Notes: a model not told the origin generated them from the letters alone. A stretch of 64,000 nt of DNA from Paraprevotella sp. (GCA_017937925.1 JAGBCQ010000010.1:1-64000), one strand, 5' to 3'. Positions 18,714 to 28,239 are shown, counted from the first letter of the stretch. Numbers and translations: made by a program.

Positions 18714-20648
18714 TTATTTCTTCGGGAAACGACGGGCCCAACCTTCCTCCGAGAAATCCGGTTCCTCACCTTTCATTTTGTTGGATGACTGCGGCTCAAA
18801 GAACTGTTTCCAATCATCCTTTGTAAACTTGCGCCCTCTCGGTTCGGTATATCCTCGTTCCTCACGGCTTGGTTTCTTCTTCTTTTTGTCCTCGGCACGT
18901 CTATCGTTTTTCCGTCCGTGGGCATCGCCACGCGAACCGCGCTCATCACGACCTCGTCTGCCACTGTCTTTTGACTCCTTTCTGTCTCTACCGCCTCGTT
19001 TCTTGCCCTTACCTTGTTCGCTGCCGCTCTGCTCACCTGTAGCCACTTCGACCGTCACCTTGCGTCCTTTGACATGAACGGATGACAATGCCTTTATCAC
19101 ACGGTCGGTTTCCTCCTCAGCCACCTCAAAGAAGGAGAAACTCTTCATCAAATCTATACGCCCTATCTCTACCTTACCGTGTACATGGTCGTTGACTAAT
19201 TTCATGACTTCCTTTGCATAGAATCCGTCCACCTTTCCTAAGTTAAGGAACAAACGGGTATAACCCTCTTCTGCCTGACGCCCGTTGCGCTTGCCGTTTT
19301 TCTTACCACTATCCGACGATGAGGGTTCCTCAATCTCCGGTGCATTGGCATAATATTGTAAGAAACGCCCAAACTCGCGACTTACAACTCGCTTGATTAA
19401 ATCCTCCTTGTCAAGCCATTCCAACTTGCGGTACACCTCCGGAAGGAATTGCTCGATTTCCTCCTCGTCCACCTCGACGCGCTCAATGTCATCTATCACC
19501 TTGTAAAGTTGTTTGGCACAAATTTCCTTGCCACTTGGCAACTCTCCCTTGACAAACTCCTTACCAATGACCTTTTCTATCTCACGCACTTTCGCTTTCT
19601 CACGGGTGTGGATAATGCAGATGCTGGTTCCTTTCTTTCCCGCTCTACCCGTTCTGCCACTGCGATGCGTATAATTTTCCGTATCGTCGGGCATACCATA
19701 ATTGATGACATGAGTCAAGTCATCAACATCCAAGCCCCTCGCGGCCACATCGGTTGCCACCAAGAACTGAATACGATGCTGACGGAACTTTTGCATCGTA
19801 AGGTCGCGTTGCTGCTGAGAGAGGTCACCATGCAAAGCGTCGGCATTATAGCCGTCCTGTATCAGTTTGTCGGCAATCTCCTGTGTCTCCATTCTTGTAC
19901 GACAAAACACAATGGCAAATATCTTGGGGTAATAATCGACCACACGTTTCAATGCCAAATATTTATCTCTGGCATGCACCATATAATAAACGTGGTTCAC
20001 GGTCTCAGCACCTTCATTGCGTGAGCCGACAACGATTTCCTTTGCATTTCGAAGGTATTTCTTGGATATGCGCTCAATCTCGCGGCTCATCGTCGCAGAG
20101 AAAAGTAACGTATTGCGCTCCTCCGGCACACCGGCAAGAATCGTATCAATGCTTTCCGAGAATCCCATTGACAACATCTCGTCCGCCTCGTCCAACACCA
20201 CATTTTCTACTTTTTCCAAAGACGCCGCCTTACGCTCCATCAAATCAATCAAACGTCCCGGCGTAGCAACGATGATTTGTACTCCTTTCTTTAACGAACG
20301 AATCTGACTCTCAATGTTTGTTCCACCATAAACGGGCAAGACGCGTACTCCCGGCAGATATTTGGAATAATTCTCCAAATCATCGGCTATTTGCAAACAC
20401 AACTCGCGAGTGGGACTAAGGATTAACGCCTGAGTTTCCTTTCTTTCGGCGTCCACCTTTTGCAGGATAGGAAGACCATAGGCTGCCGTCTTTCCTGTTC
20501 CGGTCTGCGCCAACGCCACCACATCATTGTTTACTCCCAAAAGATAGGGGATTACCTCTTTTTGTACGGGCATGGGATGTTCATAGCCCAACTCTTCAAT
20601 TGCCTGCCTTATCTCGGCCGAGACACCAAGCTCTTCAAATGTTTTCAC
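18714..20648 (-). CDS. DEAD-box ATP-dependent RNA helicase with DbpA-type RNA-binding domain
   Basis: Start set at the GTG at 20648, giving VKTFEELGVSAEI, the usual helicase opening; the frame stays open upstream but has no family-like sequence and would overlap the divergent kinase gene. 644 residues. Motifs in order: Q motif MPVQKEVIP, AQTGTGKT (Walker A), PTREL, TPGRL, LDEADEML, SATMSRE, and HRSGRTGRAGKKG (motif VI). A DbpA-like RRM follows (about 460-540), then a Lys/Arg/Asp-rich disordered tail of about 100 residues. Such enzymes remodel rRNA and mRNA, often in the cold or in ribosome assembly. Ends with a clear terminator. Confidence 0.9.
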   Translation of the reverse strand: MKTFEELGVSAEIRQAIEELGYEHPMPVQKEVIPYLLGVNNDVVALAQTGTGKTAAYGLPILQKVDAERKETQALILSPTRELCLQIADDLENYSKYLPGVRVLPVYGGTNIESQIRSLKKGVQIIVATPGRLIDLMERKAASLEKVENVVLDEADEMLSMGFSESIDTILAGVPEERNTLLFSATMSREIERISKKYLRNAKEIVVGSRNEGAETVNHVYYMVHARDKYLALKRVVDYYPKIFAIVFCRTRMETQEIADKLIQDGYNADALHGDLSQQQRDLTMQKFRQHRIQFLVATDVAARGLDVDDLTHVINYGMPDDTENYTHRSGRTGRAGKKGTSICIIHTREKAKVREIEKVIGKEFVKGELPSGKEICAKQLYKVIDDIERVEVDEEEIEQFLPEVYRKLEWLDKEDLIKRVVSREFGRFLQYYANAPEIEEPSSSDSGKKNGKRNGRQAEEGYTRLFLNLGKVDGFYAKEVMKLVNDHVHGKVEIGRIDLMKSFSFFEVAEEETDRVIKALSSVHVKGRKVTVEVATGEQSGSEQGKGKKRGGRDRKESKDSGRRGRDERGSRGDAHGRKNDRRAEDKKKKKPSREERGYTEPRGRKFTKDDWKQFFEPQSSNKMKGEEPDFSEEGWARRFPKK

Positions 20649-20836
20649 TTTAATTTCGGTTTTAAGTTTGTACTCTAAGCGGTGTACGGCGCACGACAAT
20701 TTTGCTATTAAAAAAGCACCCACCATAGGAAAAAACAAGCACCTAAAACCGCTCTTATCGTATGAATTCGCCGACAAAGGTAATACAAAATGTGAATTTA
20801 AGCATAAGAATGATAAGATATTCCGACGTTTTTCCG

Positions 20837-20844
20837 TAAGTTTG
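20837..20844 (+). promoter_or_regulatory. -7 box of the PfkB kinase gene
   Basis: TAAGTTTG matches TAnnTTTG and lies 27 bp before the ATG at 20872. No clear -33 box was found. Confidence 0.4.
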
Positions 20845-20871
20845 TACGTAGAAACCAAAGGGGAAAGATAT

Positions 20872-21804
20872 ATGAGGAAAGTTATCGGAGTTGGCGAAAC
20901 CATCATGGACATCATATTTCAAGGACAACAGCCGTCGGCAGCAGTTCCGGGTGGTTCTTCCTTCAATAGCATTATTTCTATTGGTAGAGCAGGATTGCCG
21001 GCTGTGTTCGTGGGAGAAACCGGACAGGATTTGGTGGGCAAACGCATAGCGGACTTTTTGCAAGAAAATCACGTGAAGTCCGACTTTCTTAATATGCGAA
21101 CTGATGTAAAGTCTGCATTGTCGTTGGCTTTCCTTAATGCCAACAACGATGCCGAATATCTGTTCTACAAACAAGAACCACAATGTAGCGCAGATGCGCC
21201 TCATCCCATAGTATCAAAAGGCGATGTGATTCAGTTTGGTTCTTTTTACGCCATCAGTCAAGGCACCCGCGAGTTTATGAGAAAGTTCCTGTCTTATGCC
21301 AATAAAGAGGACGGTATCTTGTATTACGATTTGAACTTCCGACGTTCGCACCGAGCCGAATTGGAGCAACTACTACCTATTATTCATGAGAACTTCCGAT
21401 TGACAGACGTCGTGCGTGGTTCTGCCGATGACTTTGAAATTATGTTCGACCTGCGCGACGCAGAAGCTATCTACCGCCAACACATTGCTCCGTACTGTCC
21501 CATATTTATTTGTACAAAAGGCGGCGAAGAAATCACTGTATGTACTCCTCACCAAACTCTACGCTTCAATGTGCCTCCGGTAAAAACCGTCAGCACCATC
21601 GGGGCAGGAGATAATTTTAATGCCGGATTCATTTACGGACTTTTCAGATATGGCATCTACAAACAGGATTTATTGAATCTATCCGATGAAATGTGGGGAA
21701 AACTCATTGAGTGTGGGCGCAAATTCGCCGCTAACGTATGTGCCAGCATACACAATTCTATCGACAAGGACTTCGGTGAACAAATGAAAAGGGAGATGAT
21801 GTAA
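20872..21804 (+). CDS. PfkB family carbohydrate kinase
   Basis: The start at 20872 gives MRKVIGVGETIMDII, a typical PfkB opening, right after AGGGGAAAG-like purines; the open frame upstream (68 codons) overlaps the helicase leader and is not family-like. 310 residues with the N-terminal substrate-binding signature (PGGSSFNSIISIGRAGL) and the catalytic GAGDNFNAGF near the C-terminus, where the Asp is the base. Members phosphorylate fructose, ribose or other sugars; the substrate cannot be fixed here. It is divergent from the helicase gene and convergent with the LOG gene, so it forms a one-gene unit. Confidence 0.85.
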   Translation: MRKVIGVGETIMDIIFQGQQPSAAVPGGSSFNSIISIGRAGLPAVFVGETGQDLVGKRIADFLQENHVKSDFLNMRTDVKSALSLAFLNANNDAEYLFYKQEPQCSADAPHPIVSKGDVIQFGSFYAISQGTREFMRKFLSYANKEDGILYYDLNFRRSHRAELEQLLPIIHENFRLTDVVRGSADDFEIMFDLRDAEAIYRQHIAPYCPIFICTKGGEEITVCTPHQTLRFNVPPVKTVSTIGAGDNFNAGFIYGLFRYGIYKQDLLNLSDEMWGKLIECGRKFAANVCASIHNSIDKDFGEQMKREMM

Positions 21805-21848
21805 GCACCACTCCCTCTACCTTTATATATTACAATATTCTCTAATTA

Positions 21849-22379
21849 TTATAGAAGAGCGAACAACTCTTCCCACGAAGACGCTACAGACAGGTATCTA
21901 TCCAATGGCACGTTGACAAAGTGCTTACGGTCCAATTCATGAAGCACCTCTATCACACCGTCCCAAAAACCATCCAGATTGAAAAGGACTACACGTTTGG
22001 TATGGTAGCCAATGCTGTGTGAAGCCATTACTGTGAATATCTCGTCCAACGTCCCAACTCCACCCGGCAAAGCAACTAACACATCACTGCGGTCTATCAG
22101 AATCGCTTTACGGTCGTTCAAATCAACACAAGGCACTATCTCATCAATATAAGTACTCGCCCGACGTTTGGTTTCAAGTATGCGCGGAACAATACCTACC
22201 ACCGTTCCACCGGTACTTTTTACACCTTTTGCGATACTCTCCATCAGTCCGGAATTGGCACCGCCATACACCAAGGTCTTACCATTCTCACCCAACCATT
22301 TGCCAAACTGTTCTGCCAACTCGTAATAATGAGCGTCCAATCGGTCGGAAGCTGCACAGAAAACGCCTATATTGTTCAT
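21849..22379 (-). CDS. LOG family protein (nucleotide 5'-monophosphate phosphoribohydrolase-like)
   Basis: 176 residues, the normal length for the TIGR00730 LOG family. Diagnostic motifs are VYGGANSGLM and the catalytic PGGVGTLDEIF with its conserved Arg/Glu. Members hydrolyse AMP-type or cytokinin riboside monophosphates to base and ribose 5-phosphate in the cytoplasm. The ATG lies 4 bp beyond the stop of the LuxR-type regulator gene, so the two are translationally close and probably cotranscribed. Confidence 0.88.
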   Translation of the reverse strand: MNNIGVFCAASDRLDAHYYELAEQFGKWLGENGKTLVYGGANSGLMESIAKGVKSTGGTVVGIVPRILETKRRASTYIDEIVPCVDLNDRKAILIDRSDVLVALPGGVGTLDEIFTVMASHSIGYHTKRVVLFNLDGFWDGVIEVLHELDRKHFVNVPLDRYLSVASSWEELFALL

Positions 22380-22383
22380 ATTC

Positions 22384-23364
22384 TTATAATTTAACGTCCT
22401 CTAAATTTATCAATCCGTTCACTATGGCATAAATTGTCAGTCCTGCCGGTGAGTGTATCTGAAGCTTTCGACTGATGTTACGTCGATGGGTCATAACAGT
22501 ATTTACAGAAATGAACAGATGCTCGGCAATCTCCTTATTCGCCATACCTTTTACCACACATACAATTACTTCCTTCTCACGCTCGCTCAAAGCATCTGCC
22601 GACGAAGCATCCGTTTCCTGCTCATCTGTTCTTATTTCCTCCTCAACATATTCTTCTTGACGTTGTTCCTCCAAACGAACTACTGCCTCAAGGAACAAGG
22701 TATCTTCCAAATGGCAATGACTGAAAAGGTCTTCTTCCGTCATGAACAAGTCTATCAGAACATCATTCAACAACTGAGCATGACTGTCGGTTGGATAATA
22801 CTTGATGATGATGCTCTTCAACTCGGACAGCGTCTTTTCTATCTGGGCATGATTGCCATGATGCTGATGCGAAAGTTTATGGATATTGATGTCAGGAGCT
22901 GTCCTTGCGCCTTTTATTAAGTCATTGACATACGTGTGGATATGCTTATCCTCATAATCCATGTGATGACCTACTTCGGCAGCGAACTCATCGTAAAACT
23001 TCAATATAAGGAATGCTATTTGATTCCTCGCCGAACAATCCAATGCCTCTATCAGTTTTCGACGAATGGACGGCAAACGGAACTTCACAAAATAATCGTG
23101 CGAACGGTGTAGATAATCCATCATTGCCGGTAAAGACAAAGATTCAACAATGTCCGAAAGGTTTGATGTCCGCCCATTGGAACGAATAAAATTAACGACT
23201 GCCAAAAAAGTTGGAGCGTCAACTCCTGCTGCCGCACACGTTTCACTTACCGTATGATCACCAAATCCTAATGTCAGTCCGAACCGACTTATTACTTGTA
23301 GGATTCTATAGTCATCACAAATGATGTCTCCCATCTGGTCTGTTTCCTTATACTTCTCAGACAT
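22384..23364 (-). CDS. LuxR-type regulator with a hemerythrin-like sensor domain
   Basis: 326 residues. Residues about 100-225 contain spaced His/Glu/Asp residues of the HHE hemerythrin fold (EVGHHMDYEDKHIH, LSHQHHGNHAQIE, EEDLFSHCHLED), suggesting a di-iron site for O2, NO or redox sensing. An acidic linker (EEEIRTDEQETD) leads to a GerE/LuxR helix-turn-helix (about 255-320): SEREKEVIVCVVKGMANKEIA and ISVNTVMTHRRNI. No receiver domain is present. The adjacent haem/iron genes (ccsA-type, feoAB) transcribed away from it are plausible targets, by inference only. First gene of a unit with the LOG gene. Confidence 0.8.
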   Translation of the reverse strand: MSEKYKETDQMGDIICDDYRILQVISRFGLTLGFGDHTVSETCAAAGVDAPTFLAVVNFIRSNGRTSNLSDIVESLSLPAMMDYLHRSHDYFVKFRLPSIRRKLIEALDCSARNQIAFLILKFYDEFAAEVGHHMDYEDKHIHTYVNDLIKGARTAPDINIHKLSHQHHGNHAQIEKTLSELKSIIIKYYPTDSHAQLLNDVLIDLFMTEEDLFSHCHLEDTLFLEAVVRLEEQRQEEYVEEEIRTDEQETDASSADALSEREKEVIVCVVKGMANKEIAEHLFISVNTVMTHRRNISRKLQIHSPAGLTIYAIVNGLINLEDVKL

Positions 23365-23602
23365 GGCTCTTTTTGTTTTAAATCGATATGCAAAGAACGG
23401 AAAAATATCCTACAAAAACAATCACTAATATTAGGTATTCTTCACGAATAGATGAAATTAGCGCAATATTACGCCTACCTACTCTTTCGCAAGCAACTCC
23501 TTAAAATGCCCAAATTTGTGTATTGCCAAACATTCAGCCACAATACAACTGCAATATTCTTTCTGATACTAACGACATTATATAAATAAAATACTTCAAT
23601 TG

Positions 23603-23926
23603 ATGACTAAGCAAATAAATAATCTTATCTTTGCCGGTGGTTTGGTGTTAATTACACTCAATGCGTGCGATGATGGACCTATACGGAAAGATGTGATTGG
23701 AACCACACACACGGGATATACCGCGAAACTGATAGGAAAGATTAGTGGCGTTGATACATGGAACGATTACTATCGGGGCGTATTAGTCGGATTCGGTGAT
23801 TCGAAGTATGCCATTACACCGGGTAAAAGAATAGGATTGAGATTTGACCATGAACAAATCATCACATCGAGAGATGAAAGGCGGGTCATTGATGAGTGGA
23901 TTAACAATTTACGAAAAAACGATTGA
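23603..23926 (+). CDS. Small lipoprotein of unknown function
   Basis: 107 residues from the ATG at 23603. A short hydrophobic leader ends in a lipobox (LNAC, about residue 22), so the mature protein is probably a lipid-anchored periplasmic or surface polypeptide. The rest is not recognised; it has a Gly-rich turn region (YYRGVLVGFGDSKYAI) and a charged C-terminus. It ends 2 bp before the Rid-family ATG, pointing to cotranscription with the Rid and cytochrome c maturation genes. A TATCTTTG motif lies inside its first codons (23626-23633), so either the start is uncertain or an internal promoter serves the next gene. Confidence 0.55.
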   Translation: MTKQINNLIFAGGLVLITLNACDDGPIRKDVIGTTHTGYTAKLIGKISGVDTWNDYYRGVLVGFGDSKYAITPGKRIGLRFDHEQIITSRDERRVIDEWINNLRKND

Positions 23927-23928
23927 AT

Positions 23929-25068
23929 ATGTATAAAAGCAAAATATATTGGAAAGAAATTGGGGTAACGGCAGAAATCGCGATTTTTGCTCCTAAGAAC
24001 AAGGTTGAGGAGTTTCACGTCATGCTACACGTAGCACCCCAATACGAGTTATTCTTGGGACAGTTGGAGCGAATCTACGAAGGAGAACGTTTATTGCATG
24101 AATTACCTATTTTCAAGCAAGCTAAACCTATATTTAAACGTTACTTCCTCAGCGACTCTACTAATCAACAACCCTTGATGCGACAAGAAACCGAGTGTTC
24201 TGTAAGTATCATTCAACAACCGCCTCTAGACGGTAGTAAAATAGCTGTATGGTTGTATCTACAAAAAGGTAGCGACATCGCCAATATTAATGGGATGGTT
24301 GTTTCCGAGCATAACGGTTACAAGCATTTATGGAAAATGGGAATGCACGAGCATAAAGGCGACTCTGCATGGCAAACAGAATCACTATTGATTAACTATG
24401 AAGAATCTTTGCAAAGCTTTGGAGCGACATTGGCTGATAATTGTATCCGTACTTGGTTCTTTGTACGAGACGTTGACACCCAATACACCGGCATGGTTAA
24501 AGCACGGAAAGAGAATTTTATTGAACAAGGTTTGACCGAGCAAACTCATTATATCAGCAGTACAGGAATAGGTGGACTGCCGGCAGATACCAGAGCACTG
24601 GTGCAAATGGGGACATATGCGATTACCGGATTCCAACCGGAACAACAAAGTTATCTGTACGCACCAACCCATTTGAATCCCACTTACGAGTATGGTGTAA
24701 CATTTGAACGTGGAACTGTCATGCAATATGGCGATCGTCGTCACGTATTCATCAGCGGTACGGCTAGTATTGACAATAAAGGTGAAGTGGTTCATGTTGG
24801 CGACATCGTGAAGCAGACAGAACGCATGTGGGAAAACGTTGAGACTTTATTAGCAGAAGGAGGAACCACCTACGACGATGTCTGTCAAATCATTGTCTAT
24901 CTGCGTGACATTTCCGACTATCCCCTTGTCAAGGCCATGTTCAACAAAAAGTTTCCCGACATACCGACAGTCATTACTTTGGCCCCCGTATGCCGCCCCA
25001 CTTGGTTGATTGAGATGGAATGTATGGCTATCAAGGAGCAAAAGAACGAAGAGTTCAGAGATTTCTAA
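23929..25068 (+). CDS. Rid-family protein with an extended chorismatase-like N-terminal region
   Basis: The ATG at 23929 (MYKSKIYWKE) lies 2 bp after the lipoprotein stop. 379 residues, about three times a simple RidA. The C-terminal third (about 260-370) is a Rid fold with FISGTASID, DIVKQTERMWENVETLL and VIVYLRD-like elements and a conserved Arg (CRPTWLIEME). The N-terminal part (TWFFVRDVD, HYISSTGIGG) resembles the FkbO/Hyg5 chorismate-converting relatives of the Rid superfamily. RidA proteins hydrolyse reactive imines; the activity of this longer type is uncertain. Sits directly upstream of the ResB-CcsA gene (12-bp gap). Confidence 0.7.
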   Translation: MYKSKIYWKEIGVTAEIAIFAPKNKVEEFHVMLHVAPQYELFLGQLERIYEGERLLHELPIFKQAKPIFKRYFLSDSTNQQPLMRQETECSVSIIQQPPLDGSKIAVWLYLQKGSDIANINGMVVSEHNGYKHLWKMGMHEHKGDSAWQTESLLINYEESLQSFGATLADNCIRTWFFVRDVDTQYTGMVKARKENFIEQGLTEQTHYISSTGIGGLPADTRALVQMGTYAITGFQPEQQSYLYAPTHLNPTYEYGVTFERGTVMQYGDRRHVFISGTASIDNKGEVVHVGDIVKQTERMWENVETLLAEGGTTYDDVCQIIVYLRDISDYPLVKAMFNKKFPDIPTVITLAPVCRPTWLIEMECMAIKEQKNEEFRDF

Positions 25069-25080
25069 ATCTCACTCAAG

Positions 25081-27111
25081 ATGCGAACCATTACCTTCAT
25101 ACTGCTATATGTCGCTGCGCTCGTCTTGGGCTTGGCTACTTTTATTGAAGCCATCGGTGGCACACCAGCAACACAGGACATCATATACGGCACGGCTTGG
25201 TTCAAGACCTTATGGACCATCTTAATCGTCTTAATGATGATGGTTCTATACAAAATGAATGTATGGAAACGCATTCACATCCTCATTTTACACATTGCCT
25301 TTGCTTGCATATTGATAGGGGCATTGACAACGGCTTTCACATCCCAAAAAGGCATGTTACACTTAAGAGTAGGCGTACCGCTTGAAAAGTTCGTGGATAA
25401 AGGGAAACACTTGCATCAACTGCCTTTTACGCTCCGCTTGGATAGTTTTAAGGTAGAATACTACGAAGGGACAGAAGCACCGGCGGACTACGTCAGTCAT
25501 ATCACATGTAATTATCACGATGACACACCTGACACTCCGGTCCGAATCTCCATGAATAAAATCTTCTCATCAAAAGGTTACCGCCTCTACCAAATGTCTT
25601 ACGATGAAGACATGCAAGGTTCATGGCTCACTGTGAACCATGACCCATGGGGTACAACCATTACTTATGTCGGATTTATTCTCTTAGTCATCGGAATGAT
25701 ATATTCCCTCTGCTCTCCTCAATCGGGATTTCGAAAACTTCTGCGCCATCCATTGCTAAAGAAAAGTAGTCTGATTGTTCTACTTGCCTGTTCTTTCACT
25801 CATGCTCATGCAGAAGATTCCTTACCTGCCGTCAATAGGCGTCAAGCAGATAGTCTGCGTACCCAACAAGTTATTTATCATGACAGAACAACGATTCTCA
25901 ACACATTGGCACATGACTTTGTACAGAAGGTTTATGGAAAATCATCTTACAGAGGACTATCTGCCGAGCAAGTCATCAGCAGTTGGATGTTGTACCCTGA
26001 CGCATGGAATAATACACCTATTATATATATAAAGGATGCGACACTGCGCAAGCGTCTGAATATTGAAGGAGATTATGCCCGTCTTACCGACCTTTACAAT
26101 CAAGCAGAATACAAACTGCAAGCCATCTGGCAACAAGAGAAGACCAAGCAAAGCAAATTATCCAAAGCAATTAGAGAAACCGATGAAAAAGTAGGACTCA
26201 TCCTCATGCTCATACAGGGGCAACTGATTCGTCCTATTCCAAATGACATAACACCACTGAACGAACATCGGATTATGGCAGAATTGGTTTACAATAGTAT
26301 TCCTTTCAGCAAAATTCTATTCATGTTCAATCTCACCTTGGGAATTTTGGCTTTCGGCCTTCTACTGTATAGGATATTAAGACAAAAGGACGAGGGGCAT
26401 ATCAGTCGCAGTATATGGAAAGGTCTTCTCGTAACCGCCACCCTTTTTCATACTATAGGCTACGGATTAAGATGGTACATCAGTGGCAATGTTCCACTGA
26501 GCAATGGTTACGAAACCATGCAATTCGTAGCGCTCTGCATCCTTATCATCGGATGTTTACTCTATCGTCGTTTCCCTTACACCCGTCCATTTGCGTTTCT
26601 TCTCTCTGGCTTTACCTTATTAGTAGCTTACCTCGGACAGATGAATCCGCAAATCACTCCTCTTATGCCGGTATTGATTTCGCCATGGTTGAGTTATCAC
26701 GTGTCGTTGATTATGATGTCCTATGCGCTGTTTGCATTTATATGGTTGAACGCTATCCTATCTTTGTTACTCAGCTACCGCTATCCGCATGAGAACGAAC
26801 AAGTGGAGCGGCTCACGATACTTAGTCGTCTGTTACTCTATCCCGCAACATTCCTTTTAGGTATCGGCATCATTTTAGGTTCTGTGTGGGCGAATGAGTC
26901 TTGGGGCAGTTATTGGTCGTGGGACCCTAAAGAAGTCTGGGCTTTGGTGGCATTCATCATTTATGGTATTCCTCTGCACTCTCAAAGCATGAAATGCTGG
27001 CGCAACACCCGCACTTTCCACCTATATATGTTTTTTGCTTTCTTTGTCATCCTTATGACCTATTTCGGCGTCAACTACCTACTTGGTGGTATGCACAGTT
27101 ATGCGAACTGA
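25081..27111 (+). CDS. ccsA: Cytochrome c maturation protein, ResB-CcsA fusion
   Basis: 676 residues. The N-terminal part (about 1-230) has three to four membrane spans with a ResB-like periplasmic segment; a second large soluble segment (about 235-410) follows; the C-terminal part (about 420-670) is CcsA/CcmC-like with the haem-handling tryptophan-rich motif WGSYWSWDPKEVWAL. System II proteins of this kind deliver haem to apocytochromes c in the periplasm. Its last 11 codons plus stop (LLGGMHSYAN and stop) are repeated exactly twice more downstream (28255-28290 and 29313-29350), so this 3' end looks like an integration target. It lies in the lipoprotein-Rid-ccsA unit. Confidence 0.85.
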   Translation: MRTITFILLYVAALVLGLATFIEAIGGTPATQDIIYGTAWFKTLWTILIVLMMMVLYKMNVWKRIHILILHIAFACILIGALTTAFTSQKGMLHLRVGVPLEKFVDKGKHLHQLPFTLRLDSFKVEYYEGTEAPADYVSHITCNYHDDTPDTPVRISMNKIFSSKGYRLYQMSYDEDMQGSWLTVNHDPWGTTITYVGFILLVIGMIYSLCSPQSGFRKLLRHPLLKKSSLIVLLACSFTHAHAEDSLPAVNRRQADSLRTQQVIYHDRTTILNTLAHDFVQKVYGKSSYRGLSAEQVISSWMLYPDAWNNTPIIYIKDATLRKRLNIEGDYARLTDLYNQAEYKLQAIWQQEKTKQSKLSKAIRETDEKVGLILMLIQGQLIRPIPNDITPLNEHRIMAELVYNSIPFSKILFMFNLTLGILAFGLLLYRILRQKDEGHISRSIWKGLLVTATLFHTIGYGLRWYISGNVPLSNGYETMQFVALCILIIGCLLYRRFPYTRPFAFLLSGFTLLVAYLGQMNPQITPLMPVLISPWLSYHVSLIMMSYALFAFIWLNAILSLLLSYRYPHENEQVERLTILSRLLLYPATFLLGIGIILGSVWANESWGSYWSWDPKEVWALVAFIIYGIPLHSQSMKCWRNTRTFHLYMFFAFFVILMTYFGVNYLLGGMHSYAN

Positions 27112-27112
27112 C
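27073..27112 (+). repeat. Cassette repeat copy 1 (native ccsA 3' end)
   Basis: The last codons and TGA stop of ccsA. 27077-27112 (36 bp) is identical to copy 2, and 27073-27109 (37 bp) is identical to copy 3. It contains two small dyads: TACC-N8-GGTA and CAGTT-N5-AACTG, the latter spanning the end of the gene. Confidence 0.9.
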
Positions 27113-27151
27113 AGATCAATTATTGATTTTATAGTTCCTGAGAAATAAAGG

Positions 27152-27207
27152 AAACAGGCTTTATTTGAATCTAATCTCAGAAGATTTATTTCAAATAAAG
27201 CCCGTTT
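27152..27207. terminator. Strong hairpin between ccsA and the convergent barrel-protein gene
   Basis: Arms of 18 nt (27152-27169 and 27190-27207) pair at 17 of 18 positions with a 20-nt loop; the core is GGCTTTATTTGAA. Being nearly symmetric, it could stop transcription from both ccsA and the opposing gene. Confidence 0.55.
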
Positions 27208-27287
27208 CAAAAATCAATCTTAGTAGATTTTGCTATTTTCGGACGTTAAATTATAATACTTTTATTCAATTTTGAATTCTCAATTTC

Positions 27288-28133
27288 TTAAAATGTCCAA
27301 CCTAAACGAATCGCAGGTTCTACTTTAAAACGAACTGAAGTCGTACGCAACTCATCTTCATATTTCACTTCTGTTTCTTCAGTTTTCGTCTTTCCATCTA
27401 ATGAATTATAACTCGATGTTAATTTTTTTTCTTCTCGTTCCAATACTTTATGAGAGTTTATATTCAATCCTAACTCTGCACCGATATATAGACCTTTATA
27501 AAGATAAAAATCTAAACCAGTAAAAATACTTGCTGCAACTCCAAAATAAGCTTCATCAGCATTTACTCCGTAACCCTCGTAACCAGAAGGTATCATGTTT
27601 GAATATTCGCTTGAGGAACTTTGTATAACTGTATACGCATCATTCCAGTATGTCGCTTTATAGAAAGACTCGCTGCTCGTTTCTCCCTCAGCAGATACAA
27701 AATGCTTATATATACCTATCTGAGCACCAGCATATAAGCTTATACGTTTATGAATATTAAAATGACGTTCATAACCTAAATCGAGACTAAAATCACCCCA
27801 TTTTGCTTTCATTTCAGTATTAGTAAAATAATCGTCTATATCATCCCCATCCATATCTCTACTTGCTTCGTTATTATACTTCTTAGAATCCATACCTAAA
27901 CCTATTCTTAACCTTAAGGCATTCTTGTCGTTCAAAAAGTAACGGAACTTCAAAGCATAACCGTTTTCAAGACTGAACATATTACCATCATTTTCAAATG
28001 GTGTAAAATTAAGTTCAGTACTGAACGAACCTTTTGTTGGCTTAAACTGACTTTCTTGTGCATTAACATCGGTTACACAGAATACTGTGAATACTGTGCC
28101 TACCATTCCTAATAAAAACTTTTTCATATACAT
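27288..28133 (-). CDS. Outer-membrane beta-barrel protein (cassette 1 cargo)
   Basis: 281 residues (or 279 if the second Met is used) with a signal peptide ending near VNAQ. The mature part shows alternating hydrophobic strands and ends in RLGWTF, the C-terminal aromatic typical of outer-membrane barrels. Segments such as GDFSLDLGYERHFNIHKRISLYAGAQ and LYIGAELGLNINS resemble OmpW/opacity-type porin-like proteins. An acidic loop (DMDGDDIDD) could bind cations. Function unknown. It is antisense to ccsA and lies wholly between two copies of the ccsA 3'-end repeat, suggesting acquisition as a cassette. Confidence 0.75.
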   Translation of the reverse strand: MYMKKFLLGMVGTVFTVFCVTDVNAQESQFKPTKGSFSTELNFTPFENDGNMFSLENGYALKFRYFLNDKNALRLRIGLGMDSKKYNNEASRDMDGDDIDDYFTNTEMKAKWGDFSLDLGYERHFNIHKRISLYAGAQIGIYKHFVSAEGETSSESFYKATYWNDAYTVIQSSSSEYSNMIPSGYEGYGVNADEAYFGVAASIFTGLDFYLYKGLYIGAELGLNINSHKVLEREEKKLTSSYNSLDGKTKTEETEVKYEDELRTTSVRFKVEPAIRLGWTF

Positions 28134-28208
28134 AATTTTAAATAAAATAGATAATAATTAACCTTATAAAGGTAAGGTATCTTACACTATTACTCTTTTT
28201 TATTAAGT

Positions 28209-28239
28209 AACTTTAACTACTTATTGAGAAACTTTAACT
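28209..28239. promoter_or_regulatory. Direct repeats upstream of the barrel-protein gene
   Basis: AACTTTAACT occurs at 28209-28218 and 28230-28239, exactly 21 bp apart, 75-106 bp upstream of the start at 28133. Two-turn spacing is compatible with tandem binding of a regulator; no regulator is known. Confidence 0.3.

Noticed and set aside
18422-18769. Small minus-strand proteins across the 22-bp repeats
   Set aside because: The repeat length is not a multiple of three, the frame crosses the helicase terminator, and the predicted peptides are low-complexity Lys/Thr/His strings.
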